A stretch of DNA of 64,000 nucleotides from NCBI RefSeq assembly GCF_900115595.1, contig NZ_FOXA01000013.1, positions 56,038 to 120,037 on the forward strand, read 5' to 3'. A program made the position numbers and the translations under genes. This document shows, one piece after another, positions 43,481 to 51,961 of this stretch. Within the stretch, counting starts at the first letter, position 1. Each line of letters starts with the position of its first letter. This DNA comes from Tranquillimonas alkanivorans. GTDB lineage: Bacteria; Pseudomonadota; Alphaproteobacteria; Rhodobacterales; Rhodobacteraceae. The notes under the pieces were generated by a model. It saw nothing but the letters and a program-made list of their open reading frames with translations. It was not told the origin of the DNA and made no database searches.

Positions 43481-44464
43481 TCAGTCTCCGTCGGTGGCGT
43501 TGAAGCCCGCCGAAACGCCCAGCGTAACGCCGATCTCGTTGGCGACGGCGTGTTGGATCGCCTCGATCCGCTGCTGGAGGATCTCGGCCTCGAACCGGCC
43601 CTGCACCTGCGCCACATCGGCCAGTACGGGGTCGAGTTCGGCTGCCAGTTCGAGCGCGGCGGCGAATGCGGCCTCGGTGTCCGGGGTCGGACCGGTGGCG
43701 AGGGCGCGGGCAAGGTCGCGCAGCGCCTCGAGCGACAGTTCGACGTTGTGCAGCGACCGACCAGCGCGGCGGGCTTCTGCCCGCTCGGGGCGCGGGCGGT
43801 CGAAGGTCCCCATGGGCCGGCCGAGGCGCTGGTCCTTCGTGAATTCGAGCCCCGTGGTCAACGCTGTGTAAAGCGCCTGCGCGGCCTCTTTATCCGTCAG
43901 AAAGGTATCGTTGCCGGGCTTCCCCGCCGTGCGAAGCGTGGCGGCGAAATCCTCGCGCCACTCGGTGTCGATGTCCTCGGCCATGCGGTGCAGGTCGCGG
44001 GCGATGGCGGTGGCGAGCGCGCAGGCATAGTCGTCCGCCCCATAGCCCGACACCGCGTCGTCGTAGAGCAGCCGTTCCAGCGCGAAGAGCCCGCGCCCGG
44101 CGACCGAGACCTCGGCGAACGCCTCCGGCGACTCCACCACCGGGTCGGCGTCGGCCAGAAGCCCCGCGACGGTGCGCTGCACCATGCCGCGCGTGTCGGG
44201 CCAGAAACCGATGGCGAGCGCGCGGCCGTCTTCCTCGAGCGGGCCGAGGCGCAGGTGGCTGATGCCCATCCAGGCGTCAAAGGCGTCCTGGTAGGCGGAG
44301 CGGAGGGTCTCGGCCCGGCAATCGGCCTGCGCGGTGCGGGCCAGGTCTTCCGTCGCCGCCTCGAACGCGGCGGTGGCGGGCAGGATGTGGTCGTCGATGG
44401 CCTCCTCCACCCCGGCGAAAGCGGGACTGGCGGCGAAGATCAAGGCGGCGGCGAGGTGGCGCAT
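43481..44464 (-). CDS. Imelysin family protein lacking the canonical His
   Basis: 327 residues with a signal peptide (MRHLAAALIFAASPAFAG). The helical imelysin fold is recognised in the N-terminal half. Where the family has the metal motif GxHxxE, this protein reads GLFALE (His replaced by Phe). The gene overlaps the upstream di-haem gene by 1 base (TGATG). Such paralogues accompany active imelysins in iron uptake clusters; their role may be structural. Confidence 0.82.
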   Translation of the reverse strand: MRHLAAALIFAASPAFAGVEEAIDDHILPATAAFEAATEDLARTAQADCRAETLRSAYQDAFDAWMGISHLRLGPLEEDGRALAIGFWPDTRGMVQRTVAGLLADADPVVESPEAFAEVSVAGRGLFALERLLYDDAVSGYGADDYACALATAIARDLHRMAEDIDTEWREDFAATLRTAGKPGNDTFLTDKEAAQALYTALTTGLEFTKDQRLGRPMGTFDRPRPERAEARRAGRSLHNVELSLEALRDLARALATGPTPDTEAAFAAALELAAELDPVLADVAQVQGRFEAEILQQRIEAIQHAVANEIGVTLGVSAGFNATDGD

Positions 44465-46017
44465 CACAGGCTCTCCAGGAAACGGATCAGGGCGTCGCGG
44501 TCGGGCTTCGGCATCCCGACGACGCGATCGCGGGCCTCCTGCGCCTCGCCCCCGTGCCAGAGCACGGCTTCGAGGAGCGAGCGCGCGCGACCGTCGTGCA
44601 GGAAGTATGTGTGGCCGTTCACCTGCTCGGTCAGGCCGATCCCCCAGAGCGGCGCGGTGCGCCATTCGCGCCCCGTGGCGCGGCCCTCGGGGCGGTGGTC
44701 GGCCAGCCCCTCGCCCATGTCGTGCAACAGCATGTCCGTGTACGGCCAGATCAGCTGGAAGCTCTGCTCGGGTTGATCTTCCAGCCGGTGAGTGACGAAC
44801 TTCGGCGTGTGGCAGGACGCGCAGCCGGTGTCGTAGAAGACCTGCTTGCCGCGCAGCACCTCGCGGTCTTCGATGTCGCGCCGGGCGGGCACGCCGAGGT
44901 TGCGGGAATAGAAGGTGACGAGGTCCAGCCCTTCGGCATCGATCTCCTGGCCGCGCACCTCGTCGTCGCCGTGGGGGGCCGAGAGGCAGCCGGCCTGCGC
45001 GTCGGTGCAATCGCCGCCGGGCGCTGTGAAGATCGGGTTCGAGATGCCGATATCGCCCGCGAAGGCGCTGGCGGATTGCTCGCGGATGGTCGGCGCGCCG
45101 GCCTTCCAGCCGAAGCGGCCGAGCATCGGGCGGTCGTGCTCGAACGACCAGACGATCTGCGCCTTGCCCGAGATGCCGTCGCCGTCCGCGTCGTCGGGGT
45201 CGGCGTGGGCGAGGATGTCGGCGGCGGGCACGGCTTCCAGCAGACCCAACCCGATCATCGGCGGAGCGACGCGGGGGGACAGCATCGTGTCGGGGTGAAG
45301 CGGGCCGTACCCCTGGTTTTCAACGGTGTAGGTCGGTTCGCGCAGCGTGGCGGTCTCGCCGTCCGACAATTCGACCTCGACCTCTTCGTAGGTGACGCCC
45401 AGCTTGCCCTCGGCGGCGTGGCCCTGCACGGCGAAGTCCTGAAGCTGGCCGCCATACGTCGGCTCGGGTCGCGTGCGGGGCGTGGCGTCCTCGATGGAAA
45501 GCAGGAACGCTTCGATCTCGCTCATCTCCTGGTCCGGCGCGGCGGGAACCGAAAGACGCAGGAACATCGAGGTGGCGTCGTCGTCGGGCCCCTCGGGCGG
45601 ATGGCCGCGCCCGTCCTTGAGGTGACAGCGCTGGCACGAGCGCGCGTTGTAAAGCGGGCCCAGCCCGTCGGACGCGCGGGTCGAGGACGGGGACGACACC
45701 CAGAGCTTCCTGAACAGCCCGTTGCCGACCTTGAAGTCCAGCTCGCGCTCGAACGGGATGTTTCCGGACGGCAGGGAGAAGGCGTCGGCATCGCTGCGCG
45801 CGCGCACGGTGGCGGCGCCGGCGGGGTTGGCCTCGAACGGCTCGGCTGCGGTTAAGTCGCTGGCGGGCTGCACGATCCTGGCGATGCGCGCGGACTCTTC
45901 CGCGGTGCGCGGGATCACGTCCAGGTGCGGCGCGGCCAGGTCGTCGGTGGGTGCGGCGAGGGCCGCGCCGCCCGCCAGGACCGTGGCGAGGAAAAGCAGC
46001 TTCGGTCCGCGTGTCAT
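44464..46017 (-). CDS. Di-haem oxidoreductase-like protein (DUF1111)
   Basis: 517 residues. Signal peptide MTRGPKLLFLATVLAGGAALA. Two c-type haem motifs are visible: CQRCH near residue 130 and CASCH near residue 400. The latter lies in VFYDTGCASCHTPKF. DUF1111 proteins are periplasmic and accompany imelysins; a redox role in iron uptake is inferred. Four Cys near CTDAQAGC may add further binding. Confidence 0.88.
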   Translation of the reverse strand: MTRGPKLLFLATVLAGGAALAAPTDDLAAPHLDVIPRTAEESARIARIVQPASDLTAAEPFEANPAGAATVRARSDADAFSLPSGNIPFERELDFKVGNGLFRKLWVSSPSSTRASDGLGPLYNARSCQRCHLKDGRGHPPEGPDDDATSMFLRLSVPAAPDQEMSEIEAFLLSIEDATPRTRPEPTYGGQLQDFAVQGHAAEGKLGVTYEEVEVELSDGETATLREPTYTVENQGYGPLHPDTMLSPRVAPPMIGLGLLEAVPAADILAHADPDDADGDGISGKAQIVWSFEHDRPMLGRFGWKAGAPTIREQSASAFAGDIGISNPIFTAPGGDCTDAQAGCLSAPHGDDEVRGQEIDAEGLDLVTFYSRNLGVPARRDIEDREVLRGKQVFYDTGCASCHTPKFVTHRLEDQPEQSFQLIWPYTDMLLHDMGEGLADHRPEGRATGREWRTAPLWGIGLTEQVNGHTYFLHDGRARSLLEAVLWHGGEAQEARDRVVGMPKPDRDALIRFLESL

Positions 46018-46073
46018 GTCGTCCTCGGGAATGCGATGCGGCGCGACCCGGGGGCCGCGCCGCGACTGGCGGC

Positions 46074-47330
46074 TTACTGGAACACCGCGTTGGGGTTGTC
46101 GAGGCTGTCGGAGCCTTCGAAACCGATCTGGTCCACGCCCAGCGCGGCGACCGCACGTTCGATCGAGCGGGTCTGCTCGACCAACGCGTTCACGGCGTCC
46201 ATGATCAGCGCCTCGCCGGCCTCGTTGCCACGCTCGAGCATCCGGTCGTACGAGAACCCCGCCTCGGCCGCGGTCTTGAGCTGGCCCAGTTCGATCATCG
46301 TCTGGTTGAGATCCTCGCGCAGCGCGGCGTCGACCTGTGGATCGGCCTCGGCCACCAGCGACGACAGGCTGGGCCCCGAGACGACGCTGCCGTCGGCGCG
46401 GACGTATTCGCCGAAATAGACGTTTCGGATGCCCATCCCGTCATAGAAGTGGCTGTTGTGGGTATTGTCCGAGAAGCAGTCATGCTCTTCCTCGGGATCG
46501 TTGAGCATGACGCCGAGCTTCATGCGCTCGCCCGCCTGCTCGCCATAGGACAGCGAGCCCATGCCGGTCAGGATGGCGACCAGCCCCGCATCCTCGTCCG
46601 ACAGCACCGCCTCGCGTGCGGCGCCGCCCTCGGCCCACTGGCCGACCATCCATTCCAGGTCGCTGACCAGCAGGTCGCTCGCGGCCTGAAGGTAGTCGCC
46701 GCGCCGGTCGCAATTGCCGCCGGTGCAGTCCTCGCCCGTGGCGTAGTCGGTCCACGGGCGTTCTCCCGCACCCGCGTCGGTGCCGTTGAGGTCCTGGCCC
46801 CAAAGCAGGAACTCGATTGCGTGGTAGCCGGTGGCGACGTTGGCCTCGACCGCGTCGGCCTCGTGCAGCTCGTTTTCCAGCAGGGCTGGCGTGATCTCGG
46901 TCGCGTCGATGTCTTCACCCGAAAGCGAAAAGGTCGGGTTGGCGATGACGTTGAGGGCGGCGTATCGGTTCTGGTCCGTGGCTCCGCCGTAGGAGGCGTC
47001 GACATAGTCGATCAGCCCCTCGTCGAGCGGCCAGGCATTCACCTTGCCCTCCCAGTCGTCGACGATGGGATTGCCGAAGCGATAGACCTCTGTCTGCTGG
47101 TAGGGCACGCGAGCCCGGAGCCAGGCCTCGCGCGCTGCCTGCAGGGTCTGCGCGGACGGCTCGGCGATCAGCCTCTGGATGGCGGCATCGAGCGCGCGGG
47201 CGGTGATCAGGCTGTCTTCGTAGGCGGCGGCAGCGATGTCGGCATAGGTGGCCAGCACCTCGCCCTTGCTCTGCGCCAGCGCGGGCGTGGCGGCGGCGAG
47301 CGCCAGGACGGCGGTCATGGTGGTACGCAT
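46074..47330 (-). CDS. Imelysin family iron-related protein with intact GxHxxE
   Basis: 418 residues. Signal peptide MRTTMTAVLALAAATPALAQ. The metal motif is YHAIEFLLWGQD (GxHxxE), followed by Cys-rich segments (GEDCTGGNCDRRGDY) and another imelysin hallmark with HNSHFYDG. Imelysin-like proteins (EfeO/M75) bind iron and, in several bacteria, are made under iron limitation. The first gene of this four-gene set. Confidence 0.9.
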   Translation of the reverse strand: MRTTMTAVLALAAATPALAQSKGEVLATYADIAAAAYEDSLITARALDAAIQRLIAEPSAQTLQAAREAWLRARVPYQQTEVYRFGNPIVDDWEGKVNAWPLDEGLIDYVDASYGGATDQNRYAALNVIANPTFSLSGEDIDATEITPALLENELHEADAVEANVATGYHAIEFLLWGQDLNGTDAGAGERPWTDYATGEDCTGGNCDRRGDYLQAASDLLVSDLEWMVGQWAEGGAAREAVLSDEDAGLVAILTGMGSLSYGEQAGERMKLGVMLNDPEEEHDCFSDNTHNSHFYDGMGIRNVYFGEYVRADGSVVSGPSLSSLVAEADPQVDAALREDLNQTMIELGQLKTAAEAGFSYDRMLERGNEAGEALIMDAVNALVEQTRSIERAVAALGVDQIGFEGSDSLDNPNAVFQ

Positions 47331-47426
47331 GGAAATCTCCCTGAACCGGATGGGCCGCCTGCTCGGGCGGCAGCTGCTGCAGAACCTGACCAAGGGACTC
47401 GGATTTGTCAATTCCGACTTCGGCAG

Positions 47427-49394
47427 TCAGGTATTCGGCCGAGCCCGGGCCCGCAGCAAAAGCGCCAGGAAATAGAAGCCGCCGATCAGTGCAGCCACGG
47501 TGCCGGCGGGCAATTGCATCGGGAACAGAAGCGTCCGCCCCGCCCAGTCCGACAGGACCAGCAGCAATGCGCCGGTCAGCGCCGCCGCGCCCAGTTGCGG
47601 GCCCACCTGCCGTGCGCCCAGAAGCGCCGCGACGTGCGGCGCAAGCAGGCCGACGAAGCTGACCGGGCCCATGAAGGCGGTGACCACGGCGGCCAGCGCG
47701 GCGGCCACCACCATTGCCACCGGATTCGCCCTCGCCGGGTCCAGGCCCCGCCCCCGCGCCACGCCCTCGCCCGCCGCCAGAAGCGTCAGCCACCGGCCTA
47801 GGCCGAGCGCGGCGAGCGAGAGCACCGCCACCAGCACGGTCAGGATGAGCGCGTTCGGCGCGGTGACACGGTAGGTCGATCCGCCGAGCCAACCGAGGAT
47901 GGCGAAGGCGTCGTCGGTGCCCGACGCCAGCGCCAGCTTCACCAGCGCGTCGAACAGCGCCCCCAGCGAGATGCCGACGAGCGCGATCACGGCGGGCGCA
48001 TTGCCCTGCCTGCGCCCCAGCCACAGCAGGGCGAGGAGCACGGCGAAGCTGCCCAGAAGCGCCAGGCCCAGCCCCGCCTCGTGGATCGAGCCGCCGGCGA
48101 TGACGGTGAAGCCGATCATCGCGAAGCTCGCCCCCGAGGACATGCCCAGGATGTCGGGCGAGGCCAGCGGGTTGCGGATCAGCCGTTGCAGGATGACGCC
48201 GGAGACGGCCATGCCCGCCCCGGCGGCGGCGGCGGCCAGCACGCGGGGCCAGCGGAACGACCAGATCATCGGGTCGGGCAGCCCGATACGCCAGCCCCCG
48301 GCGCCGGGCGAGACGCATAGCGCCGCCACCGCGGCCAAGGCCAACGCGCCGAGGAGCGCGAGCCCGAGGTGGTGCGGCGGTCGGGGCCGGGTGCCCGGCA
48401 GGCGGAACATGGTGTGATCCTCGGCCGCCATGCGGCGGCGGGCCAGCCAGATCAGCGCCGGTGCGCCGATCAAGGCCGTGGTCGCGCCCGAGGGAACCAG
48501 ATCGCGCGCGTGCTGCGTGGCAAGCACCGCCAGCGCGTCCGTCAGCGTCAGGACCAGCGCGCCCAGAACGGCGCTCGCCGCGACCTCCGCCATGGGCAGG
48601 CGCGCGCCGACACGGCGGGCAATGTTGGGGGCGATCAGGCCGACAAAGCCGATCATGCCCACCGCCGTCACGCTGAACGCCGTCAGCGCCAGCGCGGCCA
48701 GCGCCGTGAGGGCGAGGAAGGGCCAGAGCGTCAGGCCCCGCCCCTCGGCTCCCGCCGCGCCGAGGCGCAGCAGCGCGAGGCCGCGGGCCGCCAGCAGCGC
48801 GACGGCAAGCGCAGGCAGAAGGCGCGGCCACAGCCACGCCACCCAGTGCCAGTCCGTCTGCGCCAAGTCCCCCGCCCCCCACAGGAAGAGGTGGCCGAAA
48901 TAAGGAGAGTTCAGCAGCAGGACCGCGCTGGCCACCGCGCCGAAGAGAAGGTTGACGGCCATCCCCGCCAGCACCGCCTGCACGCCGACGAGTCCCCGAA
49001 TGCCCGTGATGGCGATCACCAGCCCGACCGCGATGATCGCACCGGCAAGACTGACCCACGCACCGTGGGCCGCGAGAAGCGCGGGCGCGGCGAGCGTGGC
49101 GATGACGGTGGCGAGCCACGCACCCGAGGCCGCGCCCAGCGTCAGGGGCGAGACCAGCGGGTTGCGCGTGATCTGCTGCATCAGGCTGCCCGCCGTCCCC
49201 AGCGCCGCACCCACCAGCATGGCGAGGATCACCCGGGGAAGCGCGGCATAGAACGCCTGCGCCTCGGCAAAATTCTGCGGCTCGGCGCCAAAGGCGAGCG
49301 CCAGCAGGCGCGCCGCGCCGGCGTCGGCGTCGACGGCCAGATGCAGCGCCCCCGCGAGAAGGAGCGCGATCAGTACGGCGGCGGCAGGGATCAT
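47427..49394 (-). CDS. fhuB: Fused FhuB-type iron-siderophore ABC permease
   Basis: 655 residues with about twenty membrane helices. It is two FecCD halves in one chain: the first has QQITRNPLVSPLTLGAASGA, the second QRLIRNPLASPDILGMSSGA. E. coli FhuB (660 residues) has the same plan. The ATG overlaps the stop of the upstream binding protein by 4 bases. The partner ATPase and binding proteins are adjacent. Confidence 0.93.
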   Translation of the reverse strand: MIPAAAVLIALLLAGALHLAVDADAGAARLLALAFGAEPQNFAEAQAFYAALPRVILAMLVGAALGTAGSLMQQITRNPLVSPLTLGAASGAWLATVIATLAAPALLAAHGAWVSLAGAIIAVGLVIAITGIRGLVGVQAVLAGMAVNLLFGAVASAVLLLNSPYFGHLFLWGAGDLAQTDWHWVAWLWPRLLPALAVALLAARGLALLRLGAAGAEGRGLTLWPFLALTALAALALTAFSVTAVGMIGFVGLIAPNIARRVGARLPMAEVAASAVLGALVLTLTDALAVLATQHARDLVPSGATTALIGAPALIWLARRRMAAEDHTMFRLPGTRPRPPHHLGLALLGALALAAVAALCVSPGAGGWRIGLPDPMIWSFRWPRVLAAAAAGAGMAVSGVILQRLIRNPLASPDILGMSSGASFAMIGFTVIAGGSIHEAGLGLALLGSFAVLLALLWLGRRQGNAPAVIALVGISLGALFDALVKLALASGTDDAFAILGWLGGSTYRVTAPNALILTVLVAVLSLAALGLGRWLTLLAAGEGVARGRGLDPARANPVAMVVAAALAAVVTAFMGPVSFVGLLAPHVAALLGARQVGPQLGAAALTGALLLVLSDWAGRTLLFPMQLPAGTVAALIGGFYFLALLLRARARPNT

Positions 49395-50284
49395 TCGAGG
49401 GCGAGCAGCGCGTCGCGGAAGGCGCGGGCGTGGCGGCCGAGGGAAAGCGCGCCGCCGTAGCTCCAGACCGGCGCGACCTCGGCAAAGCGGCCGTTCGCGA
49501 CGAAGGGCAGGAAATCCCACAGCGGCGTCTGCATCGCCTCGGCCCCGCCCATGTGCGGGCGGATGGCGAGCACCACTCCAGTTTCGGCCTGCGCCAGATC
49601 CTCGAGCCGCCGGGTGGCGACACCCCAGGTCGAGGACGGGACTTCGATCTCGGGCTCGAAGTCCAGCCGGCGCAGGACGTGGAGGGGGACGGAATTCTCG
49701 CCGTAGACCCAGGCGCTCGCCTTGTCGTTCAGGCGGATGGCAGTCGCCTTGGGGTCGGGACCGAAGCGGTGCGCCAGCTCGGCCGCGATGGCGTCCAGTT
49801 CCGCCTCCTGCGCCGCCAGCCGGTCTTGGGCCAGCGCCTCACGGTCCAGGAGCGCGCCCAGTTCACGGTAGATACGCAGGGCGGCGGCGACGTTGTCGTG
49901 GTCGGCATCCCAGGCGTCGAAGACGACGACCGGCGCGATCTCTTCCAGCCGCGCGAATTCTTCCGGCTCCACGTCGGCGGTCAGGATGGCGTCGGGGGAG
50001 AGTTGTGCGATGCGCTCCAGGTTCGGCTCGGTGCGCAGGCCGACGTCGACGACATCCTCTGGCAGCGCCGGGTGCACGACCCAGGTGCGGTAGTTGTCCG
50101 TTTCGGCCACGCCGACCGGCGCCACGTCAAGGTCGAGCACCTGTTCGGCCAGCGCCCAGTCCAGCACCACCAGCCGCTCTGGCGGAGCGTCAAACGTCTG
50201 CGGGCCGCGCCGGTCGTGGACCGTGACCTCGGCGGCGGCGGGCAGCGCCGTGCACAGAAGGACCAAGGCGATCAGGCGTTTCAT
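49391..50284 (-). CDS. ABC substrate-binding protein 1 (ferric-chelate type)
   Basis: 297 residues with an ordinary signal peptide (MKRLIALVLLCTALPAAAEV), no lipobox. The FhuD-like features are RGPQTFDAPPERLVVLDWALAEQ, SPDAILTADVEPEEFARLEEIAPVVVFDAW and a C-terminal ARAFRDALLALE. It is more similar to its tandem neighbour than to a random relative by eye. Overlaps the permease start. Confidence 0.9.
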   Translation of the reverse strand: MKRLIALVLLCTALPAAAEVTVHDRRGPQTFDAPPERLVVLDWALAEQVLDLDVAPVGVAETDNYRTWVVHPALPEDVVDVGLRTEPNLERIAQLSPDAILTADVEPEEFARLEEIAPVVVFDAWDADHDNVAAALRIYRELGALLDREALAQDRLAAQEAELDAIAAELAHRFGPDPKATAIRLNDKASAWVYGENSVPLHVLRRLDFEPEIEVPSSTWGVATRRLEDLAQAETGVVLAIRPHMGGAEAMQTPLWDFLPFVANGRFAEVAPVWSYGGALSLGRHARAFRDALLALE

Positions 50285-51180
50285 TCGACCGGCAGTTCGG
50301 TCAGGGCGTCGGCGAAAGCCTCGGCCAGCCGCGCGACCGAAAGCGCGCCACCGAAGGTCCAGACGGGCTCGGCCACGGCGAAGCGGTCGGCCTGCACGAA
50401 GGGCATGAAGCGCCACAGCGGCGTGTCGTAAAGCTCTTCACCCGCCGGGAACGGGTCGATGTGCAGCACGATCGCGTCCTCGTACTCCGACAGGTCCTCG
50501 ACCCGGCGCTGAGTGAAGCCCCAGTCGGTGGGCGCGCCGGCATCAGCATGGGTGAGGCCCATCCCCTCGAGCGCGGCGGTCGCCATGGAGTTCGCGCCGT
50601 GCACGCGAACGGCCGCGGGCGTCAGCAGGCGGACCGGCACAACCGGCGGGACCTCGCCGCCGAAATGCGCGTGCACGCGGGCGCCCGCGGCTGCGGTGCG
50701 TGCGTCGATCTCCTTCAGCGTCTCGCGCGCCGCCGCCTCGCGGTCCAGAAGGCGGCCGAGGGTCAGGAACGTCTCGCGCGCCTTCGCGGGGTTGTCCTGC
50801 GCGGCGTCGAAGCTTTCGAACCACATCACCGGTGCAATCTGCCCGAGCGCGTCGAGCCCCGCCTGCTGCTGATCCGACGCGAGGATCAGGTCCGGCGCGG
50901 CGTCTGCGATCGCCTCGAGATTGGGTTCGCTGTGCAGGCCCATATCCGCCACCCCGTCGGGCAGCGGGGGCGCGGCGACCCAAGTGGCGTAGCCGTCGGT
51001 TTCGGCCACCCCGACCGGCGTGACTTCCAGGCCCAGCAGCATCTCGGCCATGGCCCAGCTGAGTGCCACGACGCGTTCGGGCGGCGCGTCAAAGGTCTGC
51101 GGCCTGCGGTCGTCGGCGACGGTCACCTGCGCGGCGGCGGGCGCGGCGAGGCACATGAGGGTCACGAGAAGGCGAAACAT
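50281..51180 (-). CDS. ABC substrate-binding protein 2 (ferric-chelate type)
   Basis: 299 residues. Signal peptide MFRLLVTLMCLAAPAAAQ. The same scaffold as protein 1: RRPQTFDAPPERVVALSWAMAE and SEPNLEAIADAAPDLILASD. The tandem pair share a GVAETD motif (PVGVAETDGYATWV here). The ATG lies inside the stop of its neighbour (ATGA), showing co-translation. Two binding proteins on one permease could widen the chelate range. Confidence 0.9.
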   Translation of the reverse strand: MFRLLVTLMCLAAPAAAQVTVADDRRPQTFDAPPERVVALSWAMAEMLLGLEVTPVGVAETDGYATWVAAPPLPDGVADMGLHSEPNLEAIADAAPDLILASDQQQAGLDALGQIAPVMWFESFDAAQDNPAKARETFLTLGRLLDREAAARETLKEIDARTAAAGARVHAHFGGEVPPVVPVRLLTPAAVRVHGANSMATAALEGMGLTHADAGAPTDWGFTQRRVEDLSEYEDAIVLHIDPFPAGEELYDTPLWRFMPFVQADRFAVAEPVWTFGGALSVARLAEAFADALTELPVE

Positions 51181-51196
51181 CGGTGTCTCCGTTGGG

Positions 51197-51961
51197 TCAG
51201 GCGACGACGGCGTGGCGGCCGCCCGAGGGTCCGGGCAGCAGCGCCATGTCGAGGCCATAGAGGTCCCTGAGGACGGGTTCGGTCAGGAAATCGGCGGGCG
51301 GGCCGTCATATGTCAGCCGCCCCTGCTTGAGCGCCACGATTCGGTCGGCGTGACGCGCGGCGAGGTTGACGTCGTGCAGCACGACGATGACACGCCGCCC
51401 GGCGTCGCGTGCCAGCCGCCGCAGAAGCGCCATCACCTCGTAGGCGTGGGCGAGATCCAGCGCCGCCGTGGGCTCGTCGAGCAGCAGAAGCGGCGCGTCC
51501 TGCGCCAGTAGCATGGCGATCCAGGCGCGCTGACGCTCCCCGCCTGACGCGTCGTCGGCCATCAGCCCGGACATGCCGGTCACGTCGGTCATCTCCATCG
51601 CTTCATCGACGGCACGGTGGTCCCCGGCCCGCCAGCGGCCTAGCGCGCCGCGCCAGGGAAAGCGGCCCAGACGCACCAGTTCGCGCACCGTCAGCCCCGG
51701 CACCGGCGGCAGGCGCTGGGGAAGGTAAGCGACCCGCCGGGCGAGTTGACGGGTCGAGAGGGCGCGCAGCGGGGCGCCCTCCAGCGTGATATCACCGGTG
51801 TCGGGCCGGTCCTGCCGTGCGATGATCTGCATCAGTGTGGACTTGCCCGACCCGTTGTGACCGAGGAGCGCGGTCACCCCGTCGCCGCCCAGCGCCAACC
51901 GGTCGAGGGAAAGAACCGTGCGCCCGTCATGGACGCGGGAGATGCCGCGCGCCTCGATCAT
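51197..51961 (-). CDS. fhuC: Ferric-siderophore ABC transporter ATPase
   Basis: 254 residues. Walker A is LGHNGSGKSTLM, the Q-loop is YLPQRLPP, the signature is ASGGERQRAWIAM, and Walker B is LLLLDEPTAALDL; the switch His is in VVLHDVNLAARHADR. The FhuC/FepC subfamily. Its ATG overlaps the stop of the receptor by one base (TGATG). Confidence 0.93.
   Translation of the reverse strand: MIEARGISRVHDGRTVLSLDRLALGGDGVTALLGHNGSGKSTLMQIIARQDRPDTGDITLEGAPLRALSTRQLARRVAYLPQRLPPVPGLTVRELVRLGRFPWRGALGRWRAGDHRAVDEAMEMTDVTGMSGLMADDASGGERQRAWIAMLLAQDAPLLLLDEPTAALDLAHAYEVMALLRRLARDAGRRVIVVLHDVNLAARHADRIVALKQGRLTYDGPPADFLTEPVLRDLYGLDMALLPGPSGGRHAVVA

Noticed and set aside
47331..47426. Third copy of the iron-island promoter box before the imelysin gene
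   Set aside because: Minus-strand TTGACAAAT resembles part of it, but the AATACTTGACT core is absent.
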